DNA of 64,000 bases, from contig NZ_JAHEOJ010000026.1 of the NCBI RefSeq assembly GCF_018595715.1, positions 204,527 to 268,526 of the forward strand. Reading direction: 5' to 3'. The DNA comes from Glaciecola sp. XM2. GTDB lineage: Bacteria; Pseudomonadota; Gammaproteobacteria; Enterobacterales; Alteromonadaceae. A program made the position numbers and the translations under genes. Below, piece after piece: positions 54,214 to 62,826 of the stretch. The notes beneath the pieces were generated by a model. It was not told where the DNA came from, ran no database searches, and saw only the letters and a list, made by a program, of their open reading frames with translations. Position 1 is the first letter of the stretch. Each line of letters starts with the position of its first letter.

Positions 54214-54639
54214 ATGAAAATAGGACAGTTAGCAGATAAAACAGGCCTCAGTATTCAAACAATTCGCTTTTATGAACGAAAAGCCTTGCTAAGTGCGCCG
54301 GAGCGCACGCAGTCTAATTATAGAAGTTATTCAGAAGAAGCACTAAAGCAGTTGCTGTTTATTAAGCAATGCCGTGCGCTTGATATGACGATTGAAGAAA
54401 TTAGTTTAGTACTAGAAACACGAGCTAACCCAGAGAGCAGTTGCGAAAGTGTCAATGCTACGATTGACAAACACATTGATGATATCGAACAACGGGTAAT
54501 GGAGTTAAACGCACTGCGACAATCTCTCATTTCTATTCGCTCAACATGTGCTGATAATAAAAAAGTAAAGGAATGCGGCGTTTTACACCAACTAGATAGC
54601 ATTGCTGAAACCCGAACAACACCTAAAAATATCATATGA
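54214..54639 (+). CDS. MerR-family Cd/Pb/Zn-responsive regulator
   Basis: The 141-aa protein has the winged HTH (MKIGQLADKTGLSIQTIRFYE) and ligands Cys77, Cys112 and Cys121. The spacing suits the CadR/PbrR group of divalent metal sensors. It is divergent from the czc operon and almost certainly acts on the palindrome at 54,171-54,191, activating efflux when Cd, Pb or Zn is high. Its own promoter must overlap the same region. Confidence 0.9.
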   Translation: MKIGQLADKTGLSIQTIRFYERKALLSAPERTQSNYRSYSEEALKQLLFIKQCRALDMTIEEISLVLETRANPESSCESVNATIDKHIDDIEQRVMELNALRQSLISIRSTCADNKKVKECGVLHQLDSIAETRTTPKNII

Positions 54640-55071
54640 TAATATATGATCCAGGTGTTCGGTCCAAAAATGTTTACCATTTGGTCACTATTTTATGTGG
54701 TTAAATTTCATCTTGGTAAAATCGTCAGTCTTTCTCAGGTTAGATTGCAACTATCGTGTTCTTGAGTATTGACTGAAAAAAACAACATCAGGATGGCGGC
54801 TACGATGAAATCTATTTGTGCCCTTTCGCTGTTGATAGACTGCAGTTTTTTGTTCTAATACATTTCCGTCTTCAGTCACAATCTAAATAAGTATTTGTCA
54901 GTTGACTTCTACTATACTCTGTGACCAAGGTTCAAATGACGTGTTAACGATAGCGTCTTTTGGACAGCTATTGCTTAGGACAAAATCGAGACATATATTT
55001 AAATATAGTGCCTTCAGAACTTATGAATTAGATTGCAAACACCCGAAACACAAACGGACAATACTTGCCGC
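54640..55071. other. Gene-free stretch between the czc regulator and the redox cluster
   Basis: A/T-rich DNA. A small palindrome (ATCATA/TATGAT, 54,630-54,650) sits at the regulator's 3' end. No RNA gene, ORF with a family signature or mobile element is visible. Confidence 0.45.
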
Positions 55072-55236
55072 TTAGTTCTTTTTTTGCGACGAAAGTGACT
55101 GGAAAGCTTCGTCTAGACTTTCAGCAAATTTTTCTTTGTTACAACATTTCGACTCTTGCCGTTCTGAAGCATCGTTTACGGTCTTACTTGGTTGGTTCAA
55201 GATATTGAGATTTGACGAGGTGTCTAAGTTTACCAT
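55072..55236 (-). CDS. Hypothetical small protein, 54 aa with a CC pair
   Basis: This short minus-strand frame (MVNLDTSSNLNILN...) has AAGGA eight bases before the ATG at 55,236 and ends at TAA 55,072. It contains KCCNKEKFAESLDEAFQSL and a lysine-rich end. The CC pair and helical C-terminus might bind a metal, but no family is recognised. It lies downstream of the redox operon on the same strand. It may be a real small protein or chance. Confidence 0.4.
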   Translation of the reverse strand: MVNLDTSSNLNILNQPSKTVNDASERQESKCCNKEKFAESLDEAFQSLSSQKKN

Positions 55237-55422
55237 TGTGCATTTCCTTAATTGTTTATATCGAAGTTGATAGTTTTAAAAATCAAGTTGTATATGTTTT
55301 ATAGCAAAAACTAAGCCAAAATGATCAATAATAATCTTGTTAAGCGACGCTTTTGCGAGCATGTAGAATTACCTTTAATTTTCTGCATTGTGATATAAAC
55401 AACGGCCGAGCTCAAAGATGCA

Positions 55423-56214
55423 CTAATGATGCTTATACCACCCAGCACGTTTAATATCATTCCAAGACGTCGATTGATGGCAAGCGTAACATTCCTCTGC
55501 TTTTGCTTTAGGCTCGCCGGCTACTTTTGCTGAAATCATATTAAAATGTTGCATGTAATGGCTAGGCGGTGCTTCATGGCATTGGTTGCAATCACGTGAC
55601 TGACTAGAAGGATGCGTATATTTAGGTAATGACCATGTATTTGTGCTATGACATTGCACACAGTCGTTTCCAAACAAACCAAAATGTTTATCGTCATTGC
55701 TATGACACTGTGAACAATTGAGTAAAGCCTCTTTGTTGGTTACTTCAGGGTGAATAAAGAGCGGTTCAGGTCTTTGTTTATTCGCGAGCAAATAAGTAAC
55801 AAGTGCAATGGTTGTGGCATCCTCGTCAAAAGGCATATCAAGATTTGGAAGCATGTCAAAGCCAATATCAACCAACGCACCATGATCCATCTTAGAGATA
55901 TTGGCATTAAGACCTTCATGCTCTATATGGCAACTGGTGCACTCTTGTATATCAGCATGGAAAGCGGTTGGTTGACGCGCAACAATATGCGTATCGTTCG
56001 CATGACAAGCAACACATTTATCTCTCTCTACCCCTTTAATTGGGGTATGACAACTTAAACAATCGTTATCAATAAAGGCATGAGATTGACTAAGTGAGCC
56101 AGGGCTTATTGCCTGCTCCCAATCTAATTTAGATAAATCTTCAGGCTCGTGCCAAAAATGACTAAGGCCAAACGCTAAGACTATGATTGCTAATACACCG
56201 ACAAGCCATTTCAT
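55423..56214 (-). CDS. Seven-haem c-type cytochrome, membrane anchored
   Basis: The protein is about 263 aa. An N-terminal hydrophobic segment (about residues 1-20) anchors it facing the periplasm. Seven CxxCH motifs are visible: CLSCH, CVACH, CTSCH, CSQCH, CVQCH, CNQCH and CYACH. Extra His residues (DTHIVAR, FHADIQE, THPSSQ) may be distal ligands. It resembles small multihaem cytochromes rather than a named enzyme. The ATG at 56,214 overlaps the stop of the upstream membrane gene. It is probably an electron acceptor or carrier for the upstream reductase. Confidence 0.85.
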   Translation of the reverse strand: MKWLVGVLAIIVLAFGLSHFWHEPEDLSKLDWEQAISPGSLSQSHAFIDNDCLSCHTPIKGVERDKCVACHANDTHIVARQPTAFHADIQECTSCHIEHEGLNANISKMDHGALVDIGFDMLPNLDMPFDEDATTIALVTYLLANKQRPEPLFIHPEVTNKEALLNCSQCHSNDDKHFGLFGNDCVQCHSTNTWSLPKYTHPSSQSRDCNQCHEAPPSHYMQHFNMISAKVAGEPKAKAEECYACHQSTSWNDIKRAGWYKHH

Positions 56215-56972
56215 TATAGCCACCTAAGCCCAAAATAAACCTCACTTGCTATATGTATAAACAGAACACAATATAGCGTCATTGAAATAAAGATGTGAAA
56301 CTTCAACCAGCGAGAAAACCAAGTTTTTGCTGTGTTATGGATCATAATGCTATATTCGATGTCTGAGATGGCATCCACTATCTTCAGCAACTCTTTTTCT
56401 TTTTGCAATGATATATCTTGTCTAGGGGCGAGCAAGCTTAGACTAAAGGAAGGAAGGATATTCGAAGTGCGTTTAGTAATCGCTTTATACTGAGCATCAC
56501 AAACACCATCTCTCAAGCTTTTTTTTGAATCATTTAGTGCGTGTTGAAACTCGTTTAATTGACGCTTTTTTTCTTTCATTTTCGTTGATATTAAACCAAG
56601 TACATAACGGCCTACAAAACCGCTCAGAACCACTATCATCATAAACAACACAAGTATTATACCGACGGGACTAGCAAATCTGTGCCCGCTATGTATCAAC
56701 GCCAATATCGGTCCTAGCACACCCGCGTAAATATGGATTTTAAGCAGAGTTGCCATGGGAATGAATTTTGTGATGCTCTTTTTTAGGGACTTTGTTCGCT
56801 TTATAAACATATATAAAAGTGGGATCAGCATCAACATGCTAGCTAGTGCTCCCACAACAAAACCGCTTAGACTACCAGGAAACTGTGAAGAGCGATGCCA
56901 CAAAAATCCTAGCCAAAGTAACATCATGAGTGCAACTAAGCTACCGACTAGATTTCGCTCATGTGTATTCAT
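56214..56972 (-). CDS. Membrane protein, possible cytochrome-b-like anchor
   Basis: The 252-aa protein has about five TM helices, at about 8-25, 30-55, 73-95, 101-125 and 225-247, with a basic cytoplasmic loop (residues 130-220). His residues in HIYAGVLGPILALIHSGHRF and in HIFISMTLYCVLFIHIASE are positioned like haem b ligands in cytochrome b561/ferric reductase-type proteins. Haem binding is inferred only from this spacing. It starts one base after the reductase stop, so the two are likely translated together and may form a transmembrane electron pathway. Confidence 0.6.
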   Translation of the reverse strand: MNTHERNLVGSLVALMMLLWLGFLWHRSSQFPGSLSGFVVGALASMLMLIPLLYMFIKRTKSLKKSITKFIPMATLLKIHIYAGVLGPILALIHSGHRFASPVGIILVLFMMIVVLSGFVGRYVLGLISTKMKEKKRQLNEFQHALNDSKKSLRDGVCDAQYKAITKRTSNILPSFSLSLLAPRQDISLQKEKELLKIVDAISDIEYSIMIHNTAKTWFSRWLKFHIFISMTLYCVLFIHIASEVYFGLRWL

Positions 56973-58931
56973 TTAAGCGTCTACCTCAACATCGGACGTT
57001 GGGATAGCCTGACATGCTAATATATATCCTTCTTTTTTATCTTGCGGCTCTAACCCGTCATCAACCTCCATTTCTACGGCTCCTTTAGTGAGCTTTACTT
57101 TGCAGCTTCCACATGAGCCAGCACGGCAAGAGTTATCAATATCAATATCGAGTGAATCAGCAACATCTAAGATTGTTTCATCGGTATTAACCGGAGCTTG
57201 TTTACCAGAAAGACTAAAATTGATTTGCCTTTCACTCACTTTTTCTAGCACAGGCTTTGTAACGATAGGTTTATTAGGCCTTTTAGGAGTCGCTGGCCCA
57301 AAAGCCTCCGTTTTTATTTGGCTCTCAGGCACGCCCAAACCAGAGAGGATACCCTTCATGGAGTCCATCATTGCTGGTGGTCCACAGATATGGGCAGTTT
57401 TTGCTTCAATTTCAGGTACAAAATCTTTAATTAATCCAGAGGTCAAACGCCCCTGTGGGCCCATCCATGATGTCCCCTCTGCTTGCGTCATACTCACAAG
57501 TACTTTCAAATTTGAATAACGAGCCTGTAAATACCTTAACTCCTGTTCAAAAATAAAATCCTTCGTAGTTCGTGTGCAAAACAGAAAATATATATCACCG
57601 TCCCAACAAGTCGCAGTTAAATATCTTACTGCGCTCATCATTGGTGTGATCCCGACGCCGCCTGATATGAGCATGACGCTGTTTTCACCTTTCCCATTAA
57701 AAAAGAATTTTCCACCTGGCACTTTGACAATAAGCGAATCTCCCACTTTTACATTATCATGCATAAAACGAGATACCACACCATGCTCTTCACGTTTTAT
57801 GGTCACTTCAAAATAATGTGTTTGGGTGGGTGATGAAGCTATTGTATAAGAACGTTTAACTGGCTTATCGACGCCATCAATTTGAAGCGAAAAAGTGACA
57901 AATTGACCCGGTTCGTAACTGAAAGGAATTAGGTCATTGTTCGGATGAGCAAAGCGAAATGTTTTAACATCATGGGTTTCAATGAATATCGCTATGACTT
58001 TCATCTCACCGCTAAACACTTTTCGTCGCGCCCCTGGGACATCAGAATTTGCCGGTGTTGAGGCTGATACGTCATTGTTTACACCATTATTAGTTGGGAT
58101 GGATATCGCTGTTTTTACATCAACGATTGGCGTATCAGTATTTGTTAATACGCCAGTGTTATTTTTTTGACTTGTGCTTGAAGTCTTAGTATTTTTTTCA
58201 TCATTTTTGAGTTGCGCGAGCAACGCTGATGCTCTGCGCATTTTAAATCCATACACGTATATCATGGCAACGGCAAAGAGTAATAAAATCACCATAATAG
58301 AAGTGTGAAAGGGCGTCATCCCCCAAATAATGGTCTGATTGTTTTCAGGTATGCTGGGCAGTATATCCATCTGAGTTTTGAACCACGTTAAGGCTACGCG
58401 TCTTGGCTCCTGTCCATCTAGCAGCGCACGTTTAGTCGCAAGACCACTATCAAAATGGGCAATTCCCTCTTTTACTGTTTCAAGCGCGATTTGCATTTGG
58501 GCATAATCTTCTGCCTGTGAGGCCTCTGCCAACCACATAAACCCATTAGAAAGTTGTTCGTTGCCTAATCGCATTCGCTCAGTCGCTTTACTCAAGATAA
58601 GTGTCGTTTGCTCAGGCGTCGCTGACTGCATTCTCATTAAAGAGGGATAGAGATCTTTGGGTTTGGGCGCTCCCATTTTCTCCATCATTTTATCCATTCC
58701 TTTGCCCATACCAGGACCCATCATACTGGAGGTGTCTATAGCTGGCTGAATGCTTGAAACCTCATTAGTTGGTTTTTCATTTTTGCTTGGATGATGTCCG
58801 GCATGTTCATCGTTCTCAGTTTGTTGAAATGCCATTGGCTGAGAAGAAAAACCTATTACCGTCAAGGTAAACATGACTAAAAATACAAACCGACATTTCA
58901 GAGTAAATAAAGGCAATAACGAAAGTCTCAT
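56973..58931 (-). CDS. Membrane-spanning flavin reductase with C-terminal 2Fe-2S ferredoxin domain
   Basis: The 652-aa protein starts at ATG 58,931, overlapping the preceding stop (ATGA), with AAGGG upstream. An N-terminal export segment (12-30) is followed by a periplasmic Met/His-rich stretch (HAGHH at 43-47, MMGPGMGKGMDKMMEKM at 70-86) and a helical domain. A TM segment at about 208-230 leads to a cytoplasmic ferredoxin-NAD(P)H reductase module: RSYTIAS (360-366, FAD), GGVGITP (424-430), CGPPAM (516-521, NAD). A plant-type 2Fe-2S domain ends the protein with Cys602, 607, 610 and 640. It should move electrons from NAD(P)H to a membrane partner. I know no family with this complete order. Confidence 0.85.
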   Translation of the reverse strand: MRLSLLPLFTLKCRFVFLVMFTLTVIGFSSQPMAFQQTENDEHAGHHPSKNEKPTNEVSSIQPAIDTSSMMGPGMGKGMDKMMEKMGAPKPKDLYPSLMRMQSATPEQTTLILSKATERMRLGNEQLSNGFMWLAEASQAEDYAQMQIALETVKEGIAHFDSGLATKRALLDGQEPRRVALTWFKTQMDILPSIPENNQTIIWGMTPFHTSIMVILLLFAVAMIYVYGFKMRRASALLAQLKNDEKNTKTSSTSQKNNTGVLTNTDTPIVDVKTAISIPTNNGVNNDVSASTPANSDVPGARRKVFSGEMKVIAIFIETHDVKTFRFAHPNNDLIPFSYEPGQFVTFSLQIDGVDKPVKRSYTIASSPTQTHYFEVTIKREEHGVVSRFMHDNVKVGDSLIVKVPGGKFFFNGKGENSVMLISGGVGITPMMSAVRYLTATCWDGDIYFLFCTRTTKDFIFEQELRYLQARYSNLKVLVSMTQAEGTSWMGPQGRLTSGLIKDFVPEIEAKTAHICGPPAMMDSMKGILSGLGVPESQIKTEAFGPATPKRPNKPIVTKPVLEKVSERQINFSLSGKQAPVNTDETILDVADSLDIDIDNSCRAGSCGSCKVKLTKGAVEMEVDDGLEPQDKKEGYILACQAIPTSDVEVDA

Positions 58932-59860
58932 TGCGAAAGCCCTTGTTGTTTGTGCCAAAGGGCTTCAATTTGAGATAGTTGCGTCGGTGTTAAAACTGCA
59001 ACAGCCTCACCGACCAACACGATAAATTGGATACGAAGCTCACTGTTTATAATTTCAATTTCAGAGATTGTAGTTTTAATATCACTGAAATTCGGTAATC
59101 CTTTGGAGGTAAGTGTCCATAAGCTTGACTCTAAACTACTTCGCTTTTCAGTATGGCTTACTTGAAAGGTTTGCCATTTGTCCTGAATATTTACTAATAG
59201 ATTTAGTTGGTCATCTGATAGAAACAGAGCGCTTTTGAAGTTCATAAAAAACGAGTCTTCTCCAAGATGATACAAATGTAATGCGTCGCTTTTGCCAGGC
59301 AACGTAATTAAGGCATTTTTATCCGTTACCACTGGTGGTAGTTTTTTAGGCATACCCATCATTGAGCTATTTTTCATCTTCATTTTGCACATCATTCCCA
59401 TGCAAGGCTGATTAGATTTAGACATCATCGTCATGCTATTTTTTCCCATGCCCATTACTGGTTTATTTGTATTACTAGGTTCACCAGAAGTTGAAGATGG
59501 CTGACTGTATGCCTCCCTACTTGTGTTTTTTTGTGTTGTAGGCGCGAGAGAATTGTCTAATGCTCGTAAGGCTTCTTGAATATCCGCAAAGTCGTCACTG
59601 GTTGACTTAGGATCAGTTTGTTCTATTTGTTTATGCAATGCTTGCTCAGGTTTTCCAGCTTCTTCCATTGACTCAGTAACTTGAGTGGCAGCCGAGCAAG
59701 ATGCGGCAAAGGAGGCACTAAATGCAATTGTCGCGAGGTTAGCACCCCACTTATATTTCTTAGAGTTTATTCTAAGCTGAGCGTGTGACAGCCAAAGAAT
59801 GATGTGAGGATTAAAAATCACGATCAAATTCAACCATGTCATAACGAACAATTTCACCAT
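58928..59860 (-). CDS. Met-rich exported protein (Spy/CpxP-like region)
   Basis: The frame is 310 aa, but the start is uncertain: the listed ATG at 59,860 lies inside the preceding gene and no better codon is seen. A lipoprotein-like signal ends near FAASCSA. The middle carries a strongly Met/Cys-rich stretch (MGMGKNSMTMMSK, PCMGMMCKMKMKN, SMMGMP), and the C-terminal region (DDQLNLLVNIQDKWQTFQVS, LTPTQLSQIEALWHKQQ) resembles Spy/CpxP-type helical folds. The Met clusters suggest Cu(I) or another soft-metal ligand. It overlaps the reductase gene by four bases. Confidence 0.65.
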   Translation of the reverse strand: MVKLFVMTWLNLIVIFNPHIILWLSHAQLRINSKKYKWGANLATIAFSASFAASCSAATQVTESMEEAGKPEQALHKQIEQTDPKSTSDDFADIQEALRALDNSLAPTTQKNTSREAYSQPSSTSGEPSNTNKPVMGMGKNSMTMMSKSNQPCMGMMCKMKMKNSSMMGMPKKLPPVVTDKNALITLPGKSDALHLYHLGEDSFFMNFKSALFLSDDQLNLLVNIQDKWQTFQVSHTEKRSSLESSLWTLTSKGLPNFSDIKTTISEIEIINSELRIQFIVLVGEAVAVLTPTQLSQIEALWHKQQGLSQ

Positions 59861-60167
59861 CTAACACAGTTGCTTCAGCAAAATGTTGATTCTTAGATTT
59901 TCCCAGTCTTATTTTTCCAATATATTCCCGGGAATATGCACTTTCACCTTCCGCTATCGCGGCCGGATCATACACTGTTCGAAACACGTTAAAGACTTGA
60001 TGCTCTTTCAATCCATCTGTATCAGACACACAAATAACTGCTTGTCGGTCGGAAACAGAGACTACTTGGCCGCTCATTACATAGTCATGGTAAACCTGAT
60101 TAGTACAACCACTACCTAAGCCTATTGCTAAGACAGCAATTGCAAAGAACTTTATAAATCTATTCAT
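59811..60167 (-). CDS. Small lipoprotein of the redox cluster
   Basis: The 118-aa protein starts at ATG 60,167 (MNRFIKFFAIAVLAIGLGSGC) with a classic lipobox GSGC. The mature part is a small beta-rich domain (QVVSVSDRQAVICVSD, REYIGKIRLGKSKN) of unknown function. It overlaps the next gene's reading frame and appears co-transcribed with it. Confidence 0.75.
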   Translation of the reverse strand: MNRFIKFFAIAVLAIGLGSGCTNQVYHDYVMSGQVVSVSDRQAVICVSDTDGLKEHQVFNVFRTVYDPAAIAEGESAYSREYIGKIRLGKSKNQHFAEATVLDGEIVRYDMVEFDRDF

Positions 60168-60230
60168 AGTATTATCCAACGATGAGGTGTTTTTGGATAG
60201 GCGCGTTGCACCTATCATGCTATAAAACGA

Positions 60231-60668
60231 CTAATTCTTTTTATGTTGATGCTTTGGTTTACTTTTTTCCGCTGCGTGCCCCATCATCTGCTCCATCATG
60301 TCCTCCATTATGGACATGCGCTTTTCCATCATCGCCATTTTATCCTCAGCCGACATATCATCATGTTTATGTTTCATGCCTTTCATGTTGTTCATACCCT
60401 TGCTGTCATCCGATTTCATCATGCCCATCATGCCTTCCATTTTCTTAGCATGCTCATGCAACATTGCTTCTCGCTTGCTAGGATCTATTTCTCTTTTAAC
60501 CGCGGCTAACATTGCTCGCATGTCTTCCATATGACTTTGCATTTTTTTCATCATTTGGTCTTTCATCATCGGCATTTCATGCTTGTCCGCGTTTTGGTGT
60601 GCATAGACAGCAGAAATAGGTGTAATGACTAAAACGCTGGCGAATAATAATGAAGTTATTGTTTTCAT
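60231..60668 (-). CDS. Met/His-rich periplasmic protein
   Basis: The 145-aa protein has a signal peptide (ending AVYAHQ). It is extremely rich in Met, His and Lys (MPMMKDQMMKKMQSHMEDM, KMEGMMGMMKSDDSKGM, KHKHDDMSAEDKMAMMEKRM). AAGGA precedes the ATG at 60,668. The composition suggests binding of soft or transition metals such as copper. Low complexity means a fold cannot be assigned. Confidence 0.75.
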   Translation of the reverse strand: MKTITSLLFASVLVITPISAVYAHQNADKHEMPMMKDQMMKKMQSHMEDMRAMLAAVKREIDPSKREAMLHEHAKKMEGMMGMMKSDDSKGMNNMKGMKHKHDDMSAEDKMAMMEKRMSIMEDMMEQMMGHAAEKSKPKHQHKKN

Positions 60669-60762
60669 GATTTTATTTCCTTTAGTGATACTCAATTGAG
60701 CAGATTATGTTTAAAAATGAATTTTGCTTATACTGAATCTGTATTTTTTTGACGGCGCTACG

Positions 60763-61293
60763 TTATTGAGGCGACAAAAACACTACCAATGCTGCGATTT
60801 CTTCATCGGTTATGGGCATTTTCGGCATCGCTGACGCAGAGTTATTAAATTGAGGCTCTTTAACTTTACGCTCAAAAAATGCTATTCCTTTTTCGCTGAT
60901 AATATTATCGAGTGACGGGCCAAGGGTGCCTCCTGCGCCTTGCACCTGATGACACCCTTGGCAACCATAGCGAGTCAGAACTTCTCTTGGCTCAACGGTA
61001 TTATTGACACTCGCAAGAACTTTCGGTGCTTGCACAGGTGTTGAAGCAATTTCCATAAATTTGAGAATGGCTTGGACTTCTGTTCCGGTTAAGTGGGCCT
61101 TTTCTCGCATATGAGGCATAATGACTTTCCATTCACTCATGGAAAACTCTTGTATTGGACGGCTGTTATGGCATCGCGCACAATTATTATTTATCAATTC
61201 GGCGCCTGACAGTGGTTCACTACTGTGCACGTGAAGCGATGCGAATAAAGAAGTAAACAACACAAATATGTTAATGGTAGATTGATGTTTCAT
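60763..61293 (-). CDS. Two-haem cytochrome c
   Basis: The 176-aa periplasmic protein has a signal peptide (about residues 1-24). Two CxxCH sites are seen: CARCHNSR near residue 38 and CQGCHQVQGAGG near residue 116. Met residues in MPHMREK and SAMPKMPITDEE may be the sixth ligands, as in class I cytochromes. It is probably the periplasmic link between the inner-membrane part and the outer-membrane barrel of the cluster (inference). Confidence 0.88.
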   Translation of the reverse strand: MKHQSTINIFVLFTSLFASLHVHSSEPLSGAELINNNCARCHNSRPIQEFSMSEWKVIMPHMREKAHLTGTEVQAILKFMEIASTPVQAPKVLASVNNTVEPREVLTRYGCQGCHQVQGAGGTLGPSLDNIISEKGIAFFERKVKEPQFNNSASAMPKMPITDEEIAALVVFLSPQ

Positions 61294-61304
61294 AATTAGT
61301 CCTC

Positions 61305-62483
61305 CTAGAAGCCATAACTAAATTGCACGGCGAAACGTTTGTCGTCAGGGCCATCAGCAACGTCTGTATCTTCGTAACCCACTTTGATGACTGAACGCGG
61401 ATCCAACCAGTAATTAATACCGACCATCCATCGCTCGGCTTCTTCTACTTTTTTGGTTTGCGCATGTTCAATAACAATTTCGGTACTCCCTAGCTCTTCG
61501 AATAGATGGCCTACAAAAAATGTTCCTTGTAAAAACCAACCATTGCGAGAAAACGAATCAATTACATCCTCATGATCTCGCTCTACAAACGCGTCGGTTT
61601 CAGTGCGAATGTACTCGCCTCGCAAAATTGCGTGTGTACTGATCAAATTGATGTCGATACCATTAGCCCTAATATCCAGCTGTCCACCTTCATCATAAGC
61701 GCCCTGATAGTAAGACGTGCCTATTTCAATTGACGGGAGAAAAGCTACGGCGATTCGGCCGCCAAACGCCTTATTACTATTGTTGTCTGAACTCGTCGCC
61801 TCAAACTCGACTTCAGGGAAGGCTTCGCCATGTTCATCCTCATCCACATCTGGATCGAGTGTGGTCGTAGGCGAAAACAAGCGAGCAAACGCAATATCAT
61901 GGTCGTCTTCCACTACTTCTTCTTCGTCATGTTCTGCTTCTGAACGAGGTCCATTTGTCATAAAGACATCGAAAAACACCTTTGCGGATCCTACTTGGTA
62001 AACTTGCTGTGCTGCCACACCGACATCACTTAAAATAGGCAACATGGGATCCATTGCTTGGCTAGAGCCGTGGGCACCATATATGCCAGGCGTCCAGATG
62101 CTGCGATTGATCCAACTGGGATGCCAGTTGGCACTAAATTGTCCAAACGGCAGTAAAAATTTGCCTGCTGTAATGGTCGTGTTGTCGTTTAAGAAGTAAT
62201 GGATATCTGCATATTCAAGCTCAGTTTCTGTTTCCCCATCTTCATTTAAGCCAACTTCAAGTTCAGCTTCCACGTGCATCTTGTCATTTAAACTAAATAA
62301 AAATATCGGAACAAAACGTGCCGAGAAAGCACTTGTATTTGCGACATCGGTGTTTTCGTACTTTACATCGCCGTAACCAACAAGGACAAAACGATCATTG
62401 GATTCATTTGCATAAAGAGAAGACTGCACAGTAAGAGCACCAAAAAGAGCCGTTGCGAGTCTTATTTTTTCTTTGGTTCGCAT
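61305..62483 (-). CDS. Outer-membrane beta-barrel, porin-like
   Basis: The 392-aa protein has a signal peptide (about residues 1-26, ending LYA). It is built of alternating beta strands (YADIHYFLNDNTTITAGKFLLPFGQFS, TNGPRSEAEHDEEE, VQFSYGF) and ends in the outer-membrane signature Phe. Acidic/His-rich loops (EAEHDEEEVVEDDHD, DEDEHGEAF) could attract cations. It resembles phosphate-selective-like porins but lacks a TonB plug. It is the first gene of the redox operon. Confidence 0.8.
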   Translation of the reverse strand: MRTKEKIRLATALFGALTVQSSLYANESNDRFVLVGYGDVKYENTDVANTSAFSARFVPIFLFSLNDKMHVEAELEVGLNEDGETETELEYADIHYFLNDNTTITAGKFLLPFGQFSANWHPSWINRSIWTPGIYGAHGSSQAMDPMLPILSDVGVAAQQVYQVGSAKVFFDVFMTNGPRSEAEHDEEEVVEDDHDIAFARLFSPTTTLDPDVDEDEHGEAFPEVEFEATSSDNNSNKAFGGRIAVAFLPSIEIGTSYYQGAYDEGGQLDIRANGIDINLISTHAILRGEYIRTETDAFVERDHEDVIDSFSRNGWFLQGTFFVGHLFEELGSTEIVIEHAQTKKVEEAERWMVGINYWLDPRSVIKVGYEDTDVADGPDDKRFAVQFSYGF

Positions 62484-62759
62484 AGCTAATTACCTTATGT
62501 TAGCGAAAATTCGTCAAGAACTTGGTTCTAGGCGTTTTCTAATGTTAGTGAAAGTTATAAAAAACAAAATAGTAAATTCGCCTTCACATCAAAACACTAA
62601 TTTCATTTTGCTTTTACATAGCGGTCATCTTATTTATTGCGCATTAAATATAGTTGATTTAGATCAAGCATTCACAACGATTAGATTACAGTTCGATTAC
62701 ATTTTCGTAATTAAACCAGTTACTTATTTCAATCAACATTAAGTTTACTTATGCTTTTT

Positions 62760-62786
62760 TGTAGTGGCAGAATAAACCCGTACACC
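62760..62786 (+). repeat. IS left inverted repeat
   Basis: TGTAGTGG at the outer edge and CCCGTACACC further in match the right end read in reverse complement (TGTAGTGG, then CCGTACACC), with a few mismatches between. Confidence 0.85.
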
Positions 62787-62826
62787 TTTTTAAGTGGTAG
62801 CATTACACTTATAGAAGAGGTGTTCA

